Source: G965212005 sp965212005
GTDB lineage: Bacteria > Pseudomonadota > Gammaproteobacteria > Porifericomitales > Porifericomitaceae
Reading direction: 5' to 3'
DNA: 64,000 nucleotides
Assembly: GCA_965212005.1 (NCBI GenBank)
Contig: OZ243038.1
Location: 558,001-622,000, forward strand
Below the pieces are notes generated by a model. That model did not search any database, was not told where the DNA came from, and worked only from the letters and a program-made list of their open reading frames with translations. Shown piece by piece: positions 45,636-54,702 of this stretch. Each line of letters opens with the position of its first letter. Positions within the stretch are counted from its first letter, which is position 1. The translations under genes and the position numbers were made by a program.

Positions 45636-47591
45636 ATGCAGCTTGGCAAAAAACAGTTGCTGATGTCCGGCAGCGGGCTGGCGATGGCCGTGTGCGTATT
45701 TATCGGCATCAACATCATCTTCAACCTGTGGTTTACCTCGCTGCGCCTGGACTTGACTGACAGCAAGCTGTTCACGCTTTCCGAGGGAACGATCAATATT
45801 CTGCAGGCATTGGAGGAACCGATGCACCTGAAGCTGTACGTCTCGCGCAAGGCGCTGACCGAATATCCGCTGCTGGCAAACTACGCGCAGCGCGTGCGCG
45901 ATATGCTGCTCGAATATGAATCGCGCGCGGGCGGCAGTATCAACCTTTCCTTCCTGGACCCGGAGCCTTTCTCCGAGGAGGAAGACCAGGCAGTTGCCGA
46001 AGGACTGCAGAACATCCCGGTGGGGGGGGCGCGCATCCAGGCCTACTTCGGACTGGTCGGGGTAAACTCCACCAATGACCGCGAAATCATCCCTTTCCTG
46101 GCACCCGGACGGGAGGCGTCGCTGGAATACGAGATCAGCAAAATGATCTACAACCTGGCCAACCCGGAGCGGCGAGTGGTCGGCTTGTTGAGCTCCCTGC
46201 CCCTGTTCGGCGAAGGCATACGCCCGGAACCGTGGTCCATCATTACCGTGATGCAGGAATTCTTTGAGATCCGCGACCTGAGCCAGAATCCGACCGCGAT
46301 CACCCAGGGGCTGGACGTGCTGTTGCTGATCCATCCGAAGGACCTGGACGATGCCACGCTGTACGCGATCGATCAGTACGCGCTCCAGGGCGGCAAGCTG
46401 ATGGCTTTGGTGGACCCGCTCTCGGATTATGACCTGAGCAATCCTCCGGAGGGCGCCACCGACGTGCTGCCGGACATGGACTCGGATTTGGCGACGCTGT
46501 TTAACGCCTGGGGCATTAAGCTCATCGAAGGCAAAGTCGTCGGCGACCTGCAAAACTCGATGCGGGTTCAACATCAGGGTGCGCGCGGCATCCAGGAAAT
46601 CGAGTACCTCCCCTGGCTGCATATGAAACAGGCGAATTTCAATTCCGACGACTTCTCTACCAGCGAATTGAACCGGATCCACATCGGGTCAGGAGGCGCC
46701 ATCGAGAAAACCGAGGACAGCGAAATCGAGTTTCAGCCGTTAATCAGCAGTTCCACGAAATCCACGCTGCTCGAGCGTGACCTGGTCATCTTTCAGCGCA
46801 GCGACCCCCAGGTACTGCTACAGGCATTCAAGGCCGAAGACAAGGAATTTGTCCTGGCAGCCCGCCTCAGCGGTCCGATCTCCTCCGCTTTCCCTGACGG
46901 CATCACAGTCCCTGATCCGGTAGACGCCCCCGGGGAAGAAGCCGGAGACGACAGCGCAGAGCAGGAAGAGAGCGGCGAGGAAACGGAACCGGAACGGATT
47001 AAAGATCCCGACCACACGGACAAAGGAGAACTCCACGCCATCGTGGTCGCAGACACCGATCTGCTGCAGGACCGCTTCTGGATCCGCGTGCGCAGCATTC
47101 TCAATATACGCATTCCGCAAACCATCGCAAACAACGGCGACTTTATAGTGAACTCGTTGGAGAATCTCTCCGGCAGCACTGACCTGATCAGCTTGCGCAC
47201 CCGCGGCGAATACGAGCGGCCGTTTACCCGCGTCGAGGAGATCCGGCGCGAGGCGGAAACCCGTTTTCGAGACGAGGAGCAGCGCCTGAAAGAAAAACTG
47301 GAAACAACCGAAGCCCGCATCAAGGAACTGCAGCAGGAAGATGGGGAGGCCGGCGCAGGAGGACAGATCCTGACCCCGGCACAGGCGCGTGAGATCAACC
47401 AATTCAAGGAAGAACGCCTGAAAACCCGAAAACAACTGCGCGCAGTGCAGCACGGCCTGCAAAAGGATATAGAGGCGCTGGGCTCGCGCATGCGCTTCAT
47501 CAATATCGCCCTGCTGCCCCTGACCGTGATCCTGGCATCCATCGCGCTGCACTTTATTCGCAAACGCCGCCGTCAGTTACAGTGGGGCTAG
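45636..47591 (+). CDS. GldG-like ABC-type auxiliary protein
   Basis: 651 residues: N-terminal membrane helix (LAMAVCVFIGINIIFNLWF) followed by LRLDLTDSKLFTLSEGTINIL, the hallmark of the GldG/ABC_transp_aux family, a large periplasmic domain, an acidic insert (about residues 420-460), a coiled coil near the end and a last membrane helix with a basic tail (IALHFIRKRRRQLQW). Begins 1 base after the permease stop. In gliding bacteria GldG acts with GldA and GldF; here a role in envelope export or secretion is inferred. Confidence 0.9.
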   Translation: MQLGKKQLLMSGSGLAMAVCVFIGINIIFNLWFTSLRLDLTDSKLFTLSEGTINILQALEEPMHLKLYVSRKALTEYPLLANYAQRVRDMLLEYESRAGGSINLSFLDPEPFSEEEDQAVAEGLQNIPVGGARIQAYFGLVGVNSTNDREIIPFLAPGREASLEYEISKMIYNLANPERRVVGLLSSLPLFGEGIRPEPWSIITVMQEFFEIRDLSQNPTAITQGLDVLLLIHPKDLDDATLYAIDQYALQGGKLMALVDPLSDYDLSNPPEGATDVLPDMDSDLATLFNAWGIKLIEGKVVGDLQNSMRVQHQGARGIQEIEYLPWLHMKQANFNSDDFSTSELNRIHIGSGGAIEKTEDSEIEFQPLISSSTKSTLLERDLVIFQRSDPQVLLQAFKAEDKEFVLAARLSGPISSAFPDGITVPDPVDAPGEEAGDDSAEQEESGEETEPERIKDPDHTDKGELHAIVVADTDLLQDRFWIRVRSILNIRIPQTIANNGDFIVNSLENLSGSTDLISLRTRGEYERPFTRVEEIRREAETRFRDEEQRLKEKLETTEARIKELQQEDGEAGAGGQILTPAQAREINQFKEERLKTRKQLRAVQHGLQKDIEALGSRMRFINIALLPLTVILASIALHFIRKRRRQLQWG

Positions 47592-47597
47592 CTTGTT

Positions 47598-48650
47598 GTG
47601 AACACCAAGAAATTACTGGGATTGATGGCAATCACCGTGATCACGGCAGGCATTACCCTATACACGGTGTACAAGTTCGACAGCCGGGAAACAGTGATAC
47701 AGCAGCCGCTGTTTCCCGAATTGGCTGCCAGAATCAACGAAGCCGCCTACATCAGCGTGCGCAGCTACGAGGATCAGATCATCCTCGAAAAGGACGGACA
47801 TAATTGGAACGTCAGCAACCGCGATTCCTATCCGGCGCTCTTCAGCCGCGTGAAAAGCACGCTCCTGGCGCTGAGCGACGCACGTTTGCTGGAATACAAA
47901 ACCAGTAATCCGGAACTCTACTATAAGCTGGGCCTGGAGGGCATTGAGGATGAAAGCGCGGCCACGCTGCTGCTGACGATCCGCAGCGAGTCCGATGAAT
48001 TGCTGGTCGAACTGCTAATCGGCGATGCCCAGCGCGTGGGTGCCGTCGAACTGGCACCCACCTATTTTGTGCGCAAACCGGATGACGCGCGCAGCATGCT
48101 GATAGAAGCCAATCTTGACGTGCCCTCGGTGATCAGCAACTGGATCAAGAGCCAAATTATCGACATTTCCTCGGATCGCATCCAGGAGATCGAAATCCGT
48201 CATCCGGACCGGACGCTGCGTATCTTCCGCACCGAACCGGAACAAGAGAATTATCAGCTTGCCGGGATTCCGGTGGGCATGCGGCTCAAGTCACAGACCA
48301 CCCTGGATCGAATGGGCACGATCCTGGAAGACTTCCGCATCGATGACGTCAGGAAGTCTGAAAGCTACGAATTTTCAGAAACAGCCGTACACACGCAGAT
48401 CCGAACCTTTGACGGGCTTATCGTCAAAGCGCAGGCAGAGTACGTGGAAAACCAGGGGCGTGCCACCTTCAGCATGGAAACCCACGAAGAAAGCGAGGAT
48501 CGGGCACGAGTGGAGGCCGCCGCGCTCAATGAACGGCTGGCCGACTGGGTATTTTTCATTCCCTACTTCAAGTACGACACCCTGGCGCGCCAGATTGGCC
48601 CCCTGGTTGAAGAGATTTCCGCATCCGACGACTCGGAAAGCGGCGGATGA
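47598..48650 (+). CDS. DUF4340-domain protein
   Basis: 350 residues, anchored by one N-terminal helix (LLGLMAITVITAGITLYTVY) and then periplasmic: EAAYISVRSYEDQIILEKDGHNWNV, ALSDARLLEYKTSNPELYYKLGLEGI, all typical of DUF4340. GTG at 47598, 6 bases after the GldG-like stop. DUF4340 proteins regularly follow GldG-like genes, and are thought to complete the complex; the biochemical role is unknown. The 175 bases to glyQ hold no gene. Confidence 0.88.
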   Translation: MNTKKLLGLMAITVITAGITLYTVYKFDSRETVIQQPLFPELAARINEAAYISVRSYEDQIILEKDGHNWNVSNRDSYPALFSRVKSTLLALSDARLLEYKTSNPELYYKLGLEGIEDESAATLLLTIRSESDELLVELLIGDAQRVGAVELAPTYFVRKPDDARSMLIEANLDVPSVISNWIKSQIIDISSDRIQEIEIRHPDRTLRIFRTEPEQENYQLAGIPVGMRLKSQTTLDRMGTILEDFRIDDVRKSESYEFSETAVHTQIRTFDGLIVKAQAEYVENQGRATFSMETHEESEDRARVEAAALNERLADWVFFIPYFKYDTLARQIGPLVEEISASDDSESGG

Positions 48651-48825
48651 CCTTGCCGGGCCCGTCCCTGCGCGGCCAACACCGCCGCAGAGAGGGAGCA
48701 CCTGAACACCGCGTCACTGCCCCCGCCTTGCCGCCGCCCCGGTCCCGGCACGCCGTTGCGCTCCGGTTCAGCCCACGCGCCCGGTGACAGACTACCGGGC
48801 AAACACCAGTCACCCAGAGATAGCC

Positions 48826-49764
48826 ATGTCCGTTGACCCCGAAGCGGAGGCAACGGCGCCGCCTTTCAGTTTCCAGGAGTTGATCGCCGCGCTGCAGCAT
48901 TACTGGTCGCGGCACGGTTGCGTGCTGGAACAGCCCTACGAGGCAGCCATGGGAGCGGGCACGTTCCATCCCGCCACCTTTCTGCGCGCGATTGGTCCGG
49001 AGCCCTGGAGCACCGCTTACGTGCAGCCGGTGCGCCGCCCCAGTGATGGCCGCTACGGCTGCAATCCCAATCGCCTGCAGCATTACTATCAGTTCCAGGT
49101 CTTCCTGAAGCCTGCTCCCGCCCAGATCCAGGATCTGTATCTGGAATCGCTGAACGCTTTGGGAATCGACCCGATGCAGCACGATATCCGCTTTGTGGAA
49201 GACAACTGGGAATCCCCTGCCCTGGGTGCCTGGGGGCTGGGCTGGGAGCTATGGCTGGACGGCATGGAGATCAGCCAGTTCACCTACTTCCAGCAGGTTG
49301 GCGGCTTGGACTGCCGGCCCATACCGGGAGAGATCACCTATGGCCTGGAGCGTATTGCGCTGCAACTGCAGGACGTGGCCAGCGTCTACGAACTGGACTG
49401 GACGCGCAGCGGGGAAAGCATTGTCAGCTACGGTGATTTGCACCAACAGGGCGAGCAGGAAATGTCAGCCTATAACTTCGAACACGCTGACGTCGGCAAG
49501 TTGAGCCGCGGGTTCGACGATTGCGAGCACGAATGTCAGGCGCTGCTGGAAACCGGACTGCCACTGCCCGCCTACGAGCAAGTGCTGCAGGCATCGCACC
49601 TGTTCAATCTGCTGGATGCGCGCCGCGCGTTGTCCGTTACCGAACGACAGCGTCATATCCTGCGCGTGCGGGCACTGGCCAAGGCAGTGGCCGCGCGCTA
49701 CCTGGAAACGCGCCGGGAACTGGGTTGGCCTTTGCTCAAAGGCGCCGTGCCGAGCGAACCATGA
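48826..49764 (+). CDS. glyQ: Glycyl-tRNA synthetase alpha subunit
   Basis: Catalytic class II core of the bacterial alpha2beta2 glycyl-tRNA synthetase. FQELIAALQHYWSRHGCVLEQPYEAAMGAGTFHPATFLRAIGPEPW (in pieces) and VRRPSDGRYGCNPNRLQHYYQFQV are highly conserved, and EITYGLERIALQLQ holds class II motif 3 features. ATG at 48826 gives 312 residues. ATGA overlap with glyS. Confidence 0.97.
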   Translation: MSVDPEAEATAPPFSFQELIAALQHYWSRHGCVLEQPYEAAMGAGTFHPATFLRAIGPEPWSTAYVQPVRRPSDGRYGCNPNRLQHYYQFQVFLKPAPAQIQDLYLESLNALGIDPMQHDIRFVEDNWESPALGAWGLGWELWLDGMEISQFTYFQQVGGLDCRPIPGEITYGLERIALQLQDVASVYELDWTRSGESIVSYGDLHQQGEQEMSAYNFEHADVGKLSRGFDDCEHECQALLETGLPLPAYEQVLQASHLFNLLDARRALSVTERQRHILRVRALAKAVAARYLETRRELGWPLLKGAVPSEP

Positions 49765-51875
49765 CGGCACAGATCGCGCACCGGCAGATGCTGCTTGAGA
49801 TCGGCACCGAGGAATTGCCGCCTGGCGCCCTGCGCCAGGTCGCCGTCGCGCTCGCCGGCGGCATCGAACAGGCACTGGACCGGCACCGGTTGGCACACGG
49901 CAAGCTGCGCTGGTATGCAACCCCGCGCCGTCTGGCCGTGAGTGTCTGCGAGCTGGCACTTAAAAGCGCAGCCATGGAAAAGCGCCGCCGCGGACCGCCG
50001 CTCAACGCCTGCTACGACGCCCAGCAACGCCCAACCGCTGCAGCGCTGGGCTTTGCCGCCTCCTGCGGCGTCCCGCTGGAACAACTGGAGCACAGCGGCG
50101 ATGGCAATGACGCCCGCCTGCTGCATCGCCACCACGAACCCGGACGGGAAACGGCGCAATTGCTGCCGCCCCTGCTGAACAAAGTACTGCAGCAGCTTCC
50201 GATCCCCCAGCCGATGCGCTGGGGAGAGGGACAAATCATGTTTATCCGTCCCGTGCACTGGGTGGTATTGCTGCTGGGCAGCGAGCTGATCGAAACCGAA
50301 TTGCTGGGGTGCAAAACCGGCCGCTGCAGCCGGGGCCATCGCCTGCTGGACGCGCAGTCGTTCCCATTGGAGCAAGCCAGCAGCTATCCGCCCACCGGCT
50401 GGCACGTGCAAGCGGATTATGACCAGCGCCGCGAATGTATCCGCTCCCAGGTCAACGCGGCCGCCAGGCAAATCGGCGGTCAGTGCCTTATCGAACAGGA
50501 ACTGCTGGAGGAAGTCACTGCCCTGGTGGAATGGCCGGTGCCGGTGTGCGGGCAATTCCCCGAGCGCTTCCTCAAACTGCCGCGCGAGCTCCTGATCGCC
50601 GCCTTGCAGACCCAGCAACGCTTTTTCCCGGTGCTAAGCCCGGATCAAAAACGGCTGATGCCGTCATTCATCTCCATTGCCAACATGGAATGTCCGCAGA
50701 TGGATCCGATCCGGCGCGGCAACGAGCGCGTCATCGTACCGCGCCTGGCCGACGCCGAGTTTTTCTGGAACCGGGATCGGCGCCAAAAGCTGGAACAATA
50801 CCGCGAACCGCTGCGCTCTTTGCTGTTTTACCAGGGCCTGGGATCGGTATATGACAAGAGCGAGCGGATGGCCGGGCTCGCCGCCTGGATCGCCGGGCAA
50901 CTGCAGTTGCCGGAGAAGCCCGCCCGCCGTGCCGCCGAACTCTGCAAATGCGATCTGCTCACCGAGTTAGTCGGTGAATTCCCGGTGCTGCAAGGCTGCG
51001 CCGGGGGATACTATGCGCGCCACTCGGGCGAGTCCGGGGAGGTTGCCGAAGCCATCGGCGAACATTACCGGCCGCGCTTTGCCGGCGATTCCATCCCCGC
51101 TACCACACTGGGCCGCATCCTGTCTCTGGCGGACAAGATCGATACCCTGGCGGGCATCTTCCGCATCGGCAAGGCCCCCAGCGCGGAGAAGGATCCGCTG
51201 GGCCTGCGCCGGGCCGCGTTGGGCTGCGTGCGCATCTTGACGGAAGGCGGACTGGCACTGGACCTGCGCGACCTGACCGTTACGGCACGGCAGGCATACC
51301 AGGCGGAAAGCCGCCCGCGCGCAGTGCCCGGGCAAGACGCCGAGACGGCGCCGCAGGACACACAACAGCTAATCGACTTCATGCTGGAGCGGATGCGCTT
51401 TTGGTACCTGGAACAGGGTATACCGACGAGCGTATTTGAAGCCGTGCGCGCCGCCGGTGTGACCGAACCGGCGGACTTTAACACCCGCATCAAAGCGATC
51501 CGAAAATTTCAGGAGCTGCCGGAAGCCGGCGCCCTGATCACGGCAAACAAGCGCATCCGCAACATCCTGCGCCAGGGCAGTCCGGAATCCGCCGGTGAGC
51601 TGCCGGCGCTCCGCCCGGAACTGTTGCAGGAGCCCGCCGAGCAGGCGCTGGCGGAGCACTGCACGCAACTGCGGGCCGCGCAGGAGCAGAGCATGCAGCG
51701 CCGGGACTATGCGCAGGCACTGCAGCGGCTGGCCGGCCTGCAAGGAACCATAGACCGCTTCTTCGAGGACGTTCTGGTCATGAGCAAAGACCTGAAACTG
51801 CGCAACAACCGCATTGCCCTGCTGTATCATCTGGGCAAGATGTTCAACCAGATAGCGGACCTGTCCCGGCTGTAA
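49761..51875 (+). CDS. glyS: Glycyl-tRNA synthetase beta subunit
   Basis: tRNA-binding beta subunit. LLEIGTEELPPGAL at the start, YATPRRLAV, RRGPPLNACYDA, QQRFFPVLSPDQKRLMPSFISIANM, and the DALR-like anticodon-binding C terminus (RFFEDVLVMSKDLKLRNNRIALLYHL). ATG at 49761, 704 residues, coupled to glyQ. The open frame upstream is the glyQ gene read in another frame. Confidence 0.96.
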   Translation: MTAQIAHRQMLLEIGTEELPPGALRQVAVALAGGIEQALDRHRLAHGKLRWYATPRRLAVSVCELALKSAAMEKRRRGPPLNACYDAQQRPTAAALGFAASCGVPLEQLEHSGDGNDARLLHRHHEPGRETAQLLPPLLNKVLQQLPIPQPMRWGEGQIMFIRPVHWVVLLLGSELIETELLGCKTGRCSRGHRLLDAQSFPLEQASSYPPTGWHVQADYDQRRECIRSQVNAAARQIGGQCLIEQELLEEVTALVEWPVPVCGQFPERFLKLPRELLIAALQTQQRFFPVLSPDQKRLMPSFISIANMECPQMDPIRRGNERVIVPRLADAEFFWNRDRRQKLEQYREPLRSLLFYQGLGSVYDKSERMAGLAAWIAGQLQLPEKPARRAAELCKCDLLTELVGEFPVLQGCAGGYYARHSGESGEVAEAIGEHYRPRFAGDSIPATTLGRILSLADKIDTLAGIFRIGKAPSAEKDPLGLRRAALGCVRILTEGGLALDLRDLTVTARQAYQAESRPRAVPGQDAETAPQDTQQLIDFMLERMRFWYLEQGIPTSVFEAVRAAGVTEPADFNTRIKAIRKFQELPEAGALITANKRIRNILRQGSPESAGELPALRPELLQEPAEQALAEHCTQLRAAQEQSMQRRDYAQALQRLAGLQGTIDRFFEDVLVMSKDLKLRNNRIALLYHLGKMFNQIADLSRL

Positions 51876-51941
51876 TTGCCGTGCGCAGCCCGTTCCCGCC
51901 AAAACGCTCGCCGCCGGCCGTGCGCGGGCCGCAAGACTGAC

Positions 51942-52664
51942 TTGAGAGCGGTCTGCTTCGTCCGCGCAAGCGGCTTCTACACCGGCCTGTTCCTGTCCAC
52001 CCTGTTCTTCGGCTTCTGCTGTCTGCCGTTGCACCTGCTGCCGCGCCCGATCGGCTATGCGTTCATGCGGCAATGGTCATGCTTCAACCTGTGGTGGCTG
52101 GCCCTGACCTGCGGACTGCGCTACCGGGTGGAAGGACTGGAGCATATCCACGGCGACGAGCCCCGTATAGTCGTCTGCAATCACCAGTCCGCCTGGGAAA
52201 TTCTGGCGCTGAACGTGCTCTTGCCCCGCCAATCCTTTGTCCTCAAGCGCGAACTGCTGCGGCTGCCGGTCTTCAACTGGGGGCTTAGACTGTCGGACCC
52301 GATTGCCATTGACCGCGGGGCCCATCGAAAAGCCCTGCGCTACCTGTTGGAACAGGGTGCCAATCGGCTGCAGCGCGGCCTCTGGGTGGTCATCTTCCCC
52401 GAAGGCACGCGGGTAGAGCCGGGGCACAAGGGACGCTATTTGCCCGCCGCCGGCCTGCTGGCGGAAAAAACCGGCAGAGCCGTCCTGGCGGTGGCGCACA
52501 ATTCCGGCTGGTTCTGGCCGAAAAACTGCTTCTGGAAGCGCCCGGGCACGATCCGCATAGTCATCGCCCCTCCTATCGACCCGCACGGCTTGAACGCCCG
52601 CCAAATCACCCGGCAAGCCGAGCACTGGATCGAGCAGACCCGCGCTCAACTCCCCGCTGCCTGA
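51942..52664 (+). CDS. plsC: 1-acyl-sn-glycerol-3-phosphate acyltransferase (PlsC-like)
   Basis: Acylates lysophosphatidic acid in phospholipid synthesis. Membrane helix (GLFLSTLFFGFCCLPLHLL), then the acyltransferase box NHQSAWE (His-x4-Glu, as usual for this subgroup, where others have Asp) and FPEGTRVEPG. TTG at 51942 fits the protein start better than the TTG at 51876, which follows the glyS stop directly. 240 residues. In many relatives gmhB lies between glyS and this gene; it is absent here. Confidence 0.88.
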   Translation: MRAVCFVRASGFYTGLFLSTLFFGFCCLPLHLLPRPIGYAFMRQWSCFNLWWLALTCGLRYRVEGLEHIHGDEPRIVVCNHQSAWEILALNVLLPRQSFVLKRELLRLPVFNWGLRLSDPIAIDRGAHRKALRYLLEQGANRLQRGLWVVIFPEGTRVEPGHKGRYLPAAGLLAEKTGRAVLAVAHNSGWFWPKNCFWKRPGTIRIVIAPPIDPHGLNARQITRQAEHWIEQTRAQLPAA

Positions 52665-52669
52665 GCGGT

Positions 52670-53146
52670 TCAGGGCGGTTTTTGCGCCAGCTTCAATATG
52701 TAGCCCCATTGCGGGCGAGTGATCGGCATCACTGACAGGCGATTGCCGGGCCGCAGCAGAGCCAGTCCGTCCAACGCACGGTGCCGACGCAGTTCGGACA
52801 GAGGCAAGGGGCGCGGCAGCGGCGCCTGATAACGGACCGACACCAGGTACCAGCGCGGGCTTTCCGAGCGGCTCTTCGGATCGTAGTGTGCATCCGCGGG
52901 ATCGAAGGCGGTCGGGTCGGGCCTCCCTGCGCCTGCGATTTCCATCGTGCCGACGATCCCGGGCTCGGCGCAATTGGAGTGGTAAAAGAAGGCCAGGTCT
53001 CCCTTGCGCATCTGATCGCGCATCATGTTGCGCGCCTGGTAATTGCGGACTCCGTCCCAGGGTTCGGTACGGCGCGGCCGGCGCCGCAAATCATCGAAAC
53101 TGAATTCCGCCGGTTCAGACTTCATCAGCCAGTATTGCAATGGCAC
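52670..53146 (-). CDS. EVE-domain protein
   Basis: Small PUA-like EVE domain, a fold that binds modified nucleotides in RNA or DNA. WLMKSEPAEFSFDDL, WDGVRNYQARNMMRDQMRKGDLAFFYHSN and the closing RLSVMPITRPQW are typical. GTG at 53146 has AAGG 8 bases before it and gives 158 residues; ATG at 53185 would add 13 residues unlike the family. Its place beside 6S RNA and zapA is conserved in gammaproteobacteria. The 3' end of plsC faces it with a 5-base gap (convergent). Confidence 0.9.
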   Translation of the reverse strand: MPLQYWLMKSEPAEFSFDDLRRRPRRTEPWDGVRNYQARNMMRDQMRKGDLAFFYHSNCAEPGIVGTMEIAGAGRPDPTAFDPADAHYDPKSRSESPRWYLVSVRYQAPLPRPLPLSELRRHRALDGLALLRPGNRLSVMPITRPQWGYILKLAQKPP

Positions 53147-53343
53147 GTGCGCTGCCTTCAATCTGCCTGACCCGCTGTTTTCCATCCGCTGCTCCCGCCA
53201 CTGTCAGCACGCGGCGCCGGCTTTCACCGCCGCCGCGGACCTGCCGGGCACTGCCGCCGGAACCGGCTATCCGCCCGCGCCCCTGGTGGCAGGCCAGGCG
53301 CGGGCAGCCGTCTCATCAACGCCCCGACGGGAAACGTAAAAAA

Positions 53344-53537
53344 GGTGAGGAGCATATCCACCTGCGTCGTGTCGGACCGGCAACTTGAACCAAAAATTCA
53401 GGTGGGCACTTCACGCGATTCTTCAGGCTTCCTGCATTAGGGCAGGCGTGCACAACGGCATCCCGATCAGCTCCCGATTGCCATATAGGTTCAAGTATAT
53501 GTGGTCTTCTTCGCGCGCCGCAGAGTATGCCCCCCAA
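53344..53537 (-). ncRNA. ssrS: 6S RNA
   Basis: RNA that binds the RNA polymerase holoenzyme in stationary phase. It lies directly downstream of zapA on the same strand, where ssrS is found throughout the gammaproteobacteria. The 5' part (GGGCATAC) pairs with the 3' part (GTATG-like ATATGCTCC) to close a long rod of about 190 bases. The 3' half has CACCTGAATTTTTGGTTCAAG, strongly like the E. coli CACCTTGAACCAAGGGTTCAAG region. A run of six T follows the 3' end (53338-53343). Exact ends are approximate. Confidence 0.75.
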
Positions 53538-53544
53538 TTCAAAA

Positions 53545-53550
53545 ACTATA
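53545..53550 (-). promoter_or_regulatory. -10 element of the 6S RNA promoter
   Basis: TATAGT on the minus strand, about 7 bases before the expected 6S 5' end. It overlaps the TAG stop codon of zapA, so the promoter is built into the end of the coding region. A TTGACG lies further upstream (53573-53578), but the spacing of 22 is longer than ideal. Confidence 0.45.
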
Positions 53551-53863
53551 CGGTACGATCACCGTTACCGACCGTCAACGCCTGGTCAATTTTTCCCGTC
53601 AGCCGATCAACGCTGCTGACCACCTGGCTGGTATAACCGTCATGCTCCCGCCGACAGTGCAGAATCTGGTGGGCCAGGTGCAGGGCCGCCATCACCGCGA
53701 TGCGCTCGGACCCGATCACATTACCCTGTTGGCGCAATTGACTGACTTGCTGATTCAGCAGTTCCACGGCCTTGTGCAGGTCCTCCCGCTCCGCGTCATC
53801 CGAACAAGCCAGCAGGTATTCCCGGTCCATCACCTGGACGGTCACCTGCTGCCGCTCACTCAT
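53546..53863 (-). CDS. zapA: Cell division protein ZapA
   Basis: FtsZ-ring stabiliser. VTVQVMDREYLLACSDDAEREDLHKAVELLNQQVSQL (in pieces) is the conserved N-terminal beta-alpha domain, followed by IAVMAALHLAHQIL and a coiled-coil helix. 105 residues. Its start overlaps the zapB-like gene by 8 bases, and 6S RNA follows. Confidence 0.92.
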   Translation of the reverse strand: MSERQQVTVQVMDREYLLACSDDAEREDLHKAVELLNQQVSQLRQQGNVIGSERIAVMAALHLAHQILHCRREHDGYTSQVVSSVDRLTGKIDQALTVGNGDRTV

Positions 53864-54059
53864 GACCCGACTCCATCGCCCGCAACCTGGAGATCATCGA
53901 CTCAATGCGCGTGCGCGCCTGCTCGGTTTTCCGCATCAGTTCAGAGCGCTCCTGCGCCAAGTGCTTGTGCTGATCGCGCAGCGTGGCATTCTCGGACGTC
54001 AGTGCCTCTACCGTTTGAATCAGTTCATCCACGCGAGTTTCCAGGGCGGACAGATCCAT
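53856..54059 (-). CDS. zapB: ZapB-like coiled-coil division protein
   Basis: 67-residue coiled coil (LETRVDELIQTVEALTSENATLRDQHK, then ERSELMRKTEQARTRIESMI), of the short TIGR02449/ZapB-like family that precedes zapA in gammaproteobacteria. ATG at 54059 has GGAGGG 10 bases upstream and is preferred over the TTG at 54077. Overlaps zapA by 8 bases. Confidence 0.85.
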   Translation of the reverse strand: MDLSALETRVDELIQTVEALTSENATLRDQHKHLAQERSELMRKTEQARTRIESMISRLRAMESGHE

Positions 54060-54134
54060 AACTCTCAATCCCTCCAATTATGTCCACCGCGTCCACCAGG
54101 GAACGAGGCGGGAGATATAGAACCAAGACTCCAT

Positions 54135-54140
54135 TATAAT
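54135..54140 (+). promoter_or_regulatory. Likely -10 element upstream of ygfB
   Basis: TATAAT within CATTATAATGG. It overlaps a possible ATG at 54139, so that ATG cannot begin the protein from this promoter, and supports the later start at 54199. A matching -35 is weak. Confidence 0.4.
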
Positions 54141-54198
54141 GGTTTCCGCCACAGCGCATACAACCCCGGAAATAGCACGGTCCGAAGCCGAAGAGGAA

Positions 54199-54702
54199 AT
54201 GCATAAGTCACGCTCTTTCAACGAGGTAGCACACAGATTGGGTGCCGGCAGCAATGGCGGCAGCGCCGCCGAGTGCCACGGATTCCTGTCCGGGCGGCTC
54301 TGCCTGTACCGATCGGCGGCACAGGCGGCGCAGGATTACCGGCCCGCGCTGGGCGCCGCCACAGACGACCGTCAGGCATTACTGCAGGCATGGGCGGAGG
54401 ATATTCAACAGCAGCTGGACGACGGGCAATGCACTTTCTCGCCGTTTCTGCCGGATGAAGAGGCGCCGCTGGGCCAGCGCACCGAAGCCCTGCGCGATTG
54501 GTGCACCGGCTTCCTCACCGGGCTGGGACGCGAACCGCGCCAGGGGAAGATACAGGAATTCCTGCAAGACCTGGGCCACATCACGCAGATGCAGGAAGTG
54601 GACGAGAACGCGCAAGAGGAAGAAAATGAGCGGGCACTGACCGAATTGATCGAGTACGTGCGCACCGGAGCCCTTTACCTGCACATGGAACTGCGACCAT
54701 GA
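54199..54702 (+). CDS. ygfB: UPF0149 family protein (YgfB-like)
   Basis: 167 residues of a helical family of unclear function. SAAECHGFLSGRLC near the start and WCTGFLTGLG with an acidic LTELIEYVRTGALYLHMEL C terminus are typical. ATG at 54199 is preferred; an in-frame ATG at 54139 sits inside the likely promoter. ATGA overlap with pepP. The gene order with divergent zapBA matches other gammaproteobacteria. Confidence 0.9.
   Translation: MHKSRSFNEVAHRLGAGSNGGSAAECHGFLSGRLCLYRSAAQAAQDYRPALGAATDDRQALLQAWAEDIQQQLDDGQCTFSPFLPDEEAPLGQRTEALRDWCTGFLTGLGREPRQGKIQEFLQDLGHITQMQEVDENAQEEENERALTELIEYVRTGALYLHMELRP

Noticed and set aside
53140..53156. Sigma-54-like TGGCACGTGCGCTGCC
   Set aside because: Only a partial match (CTGC in place of TTGC) and inside the EVE coding region.
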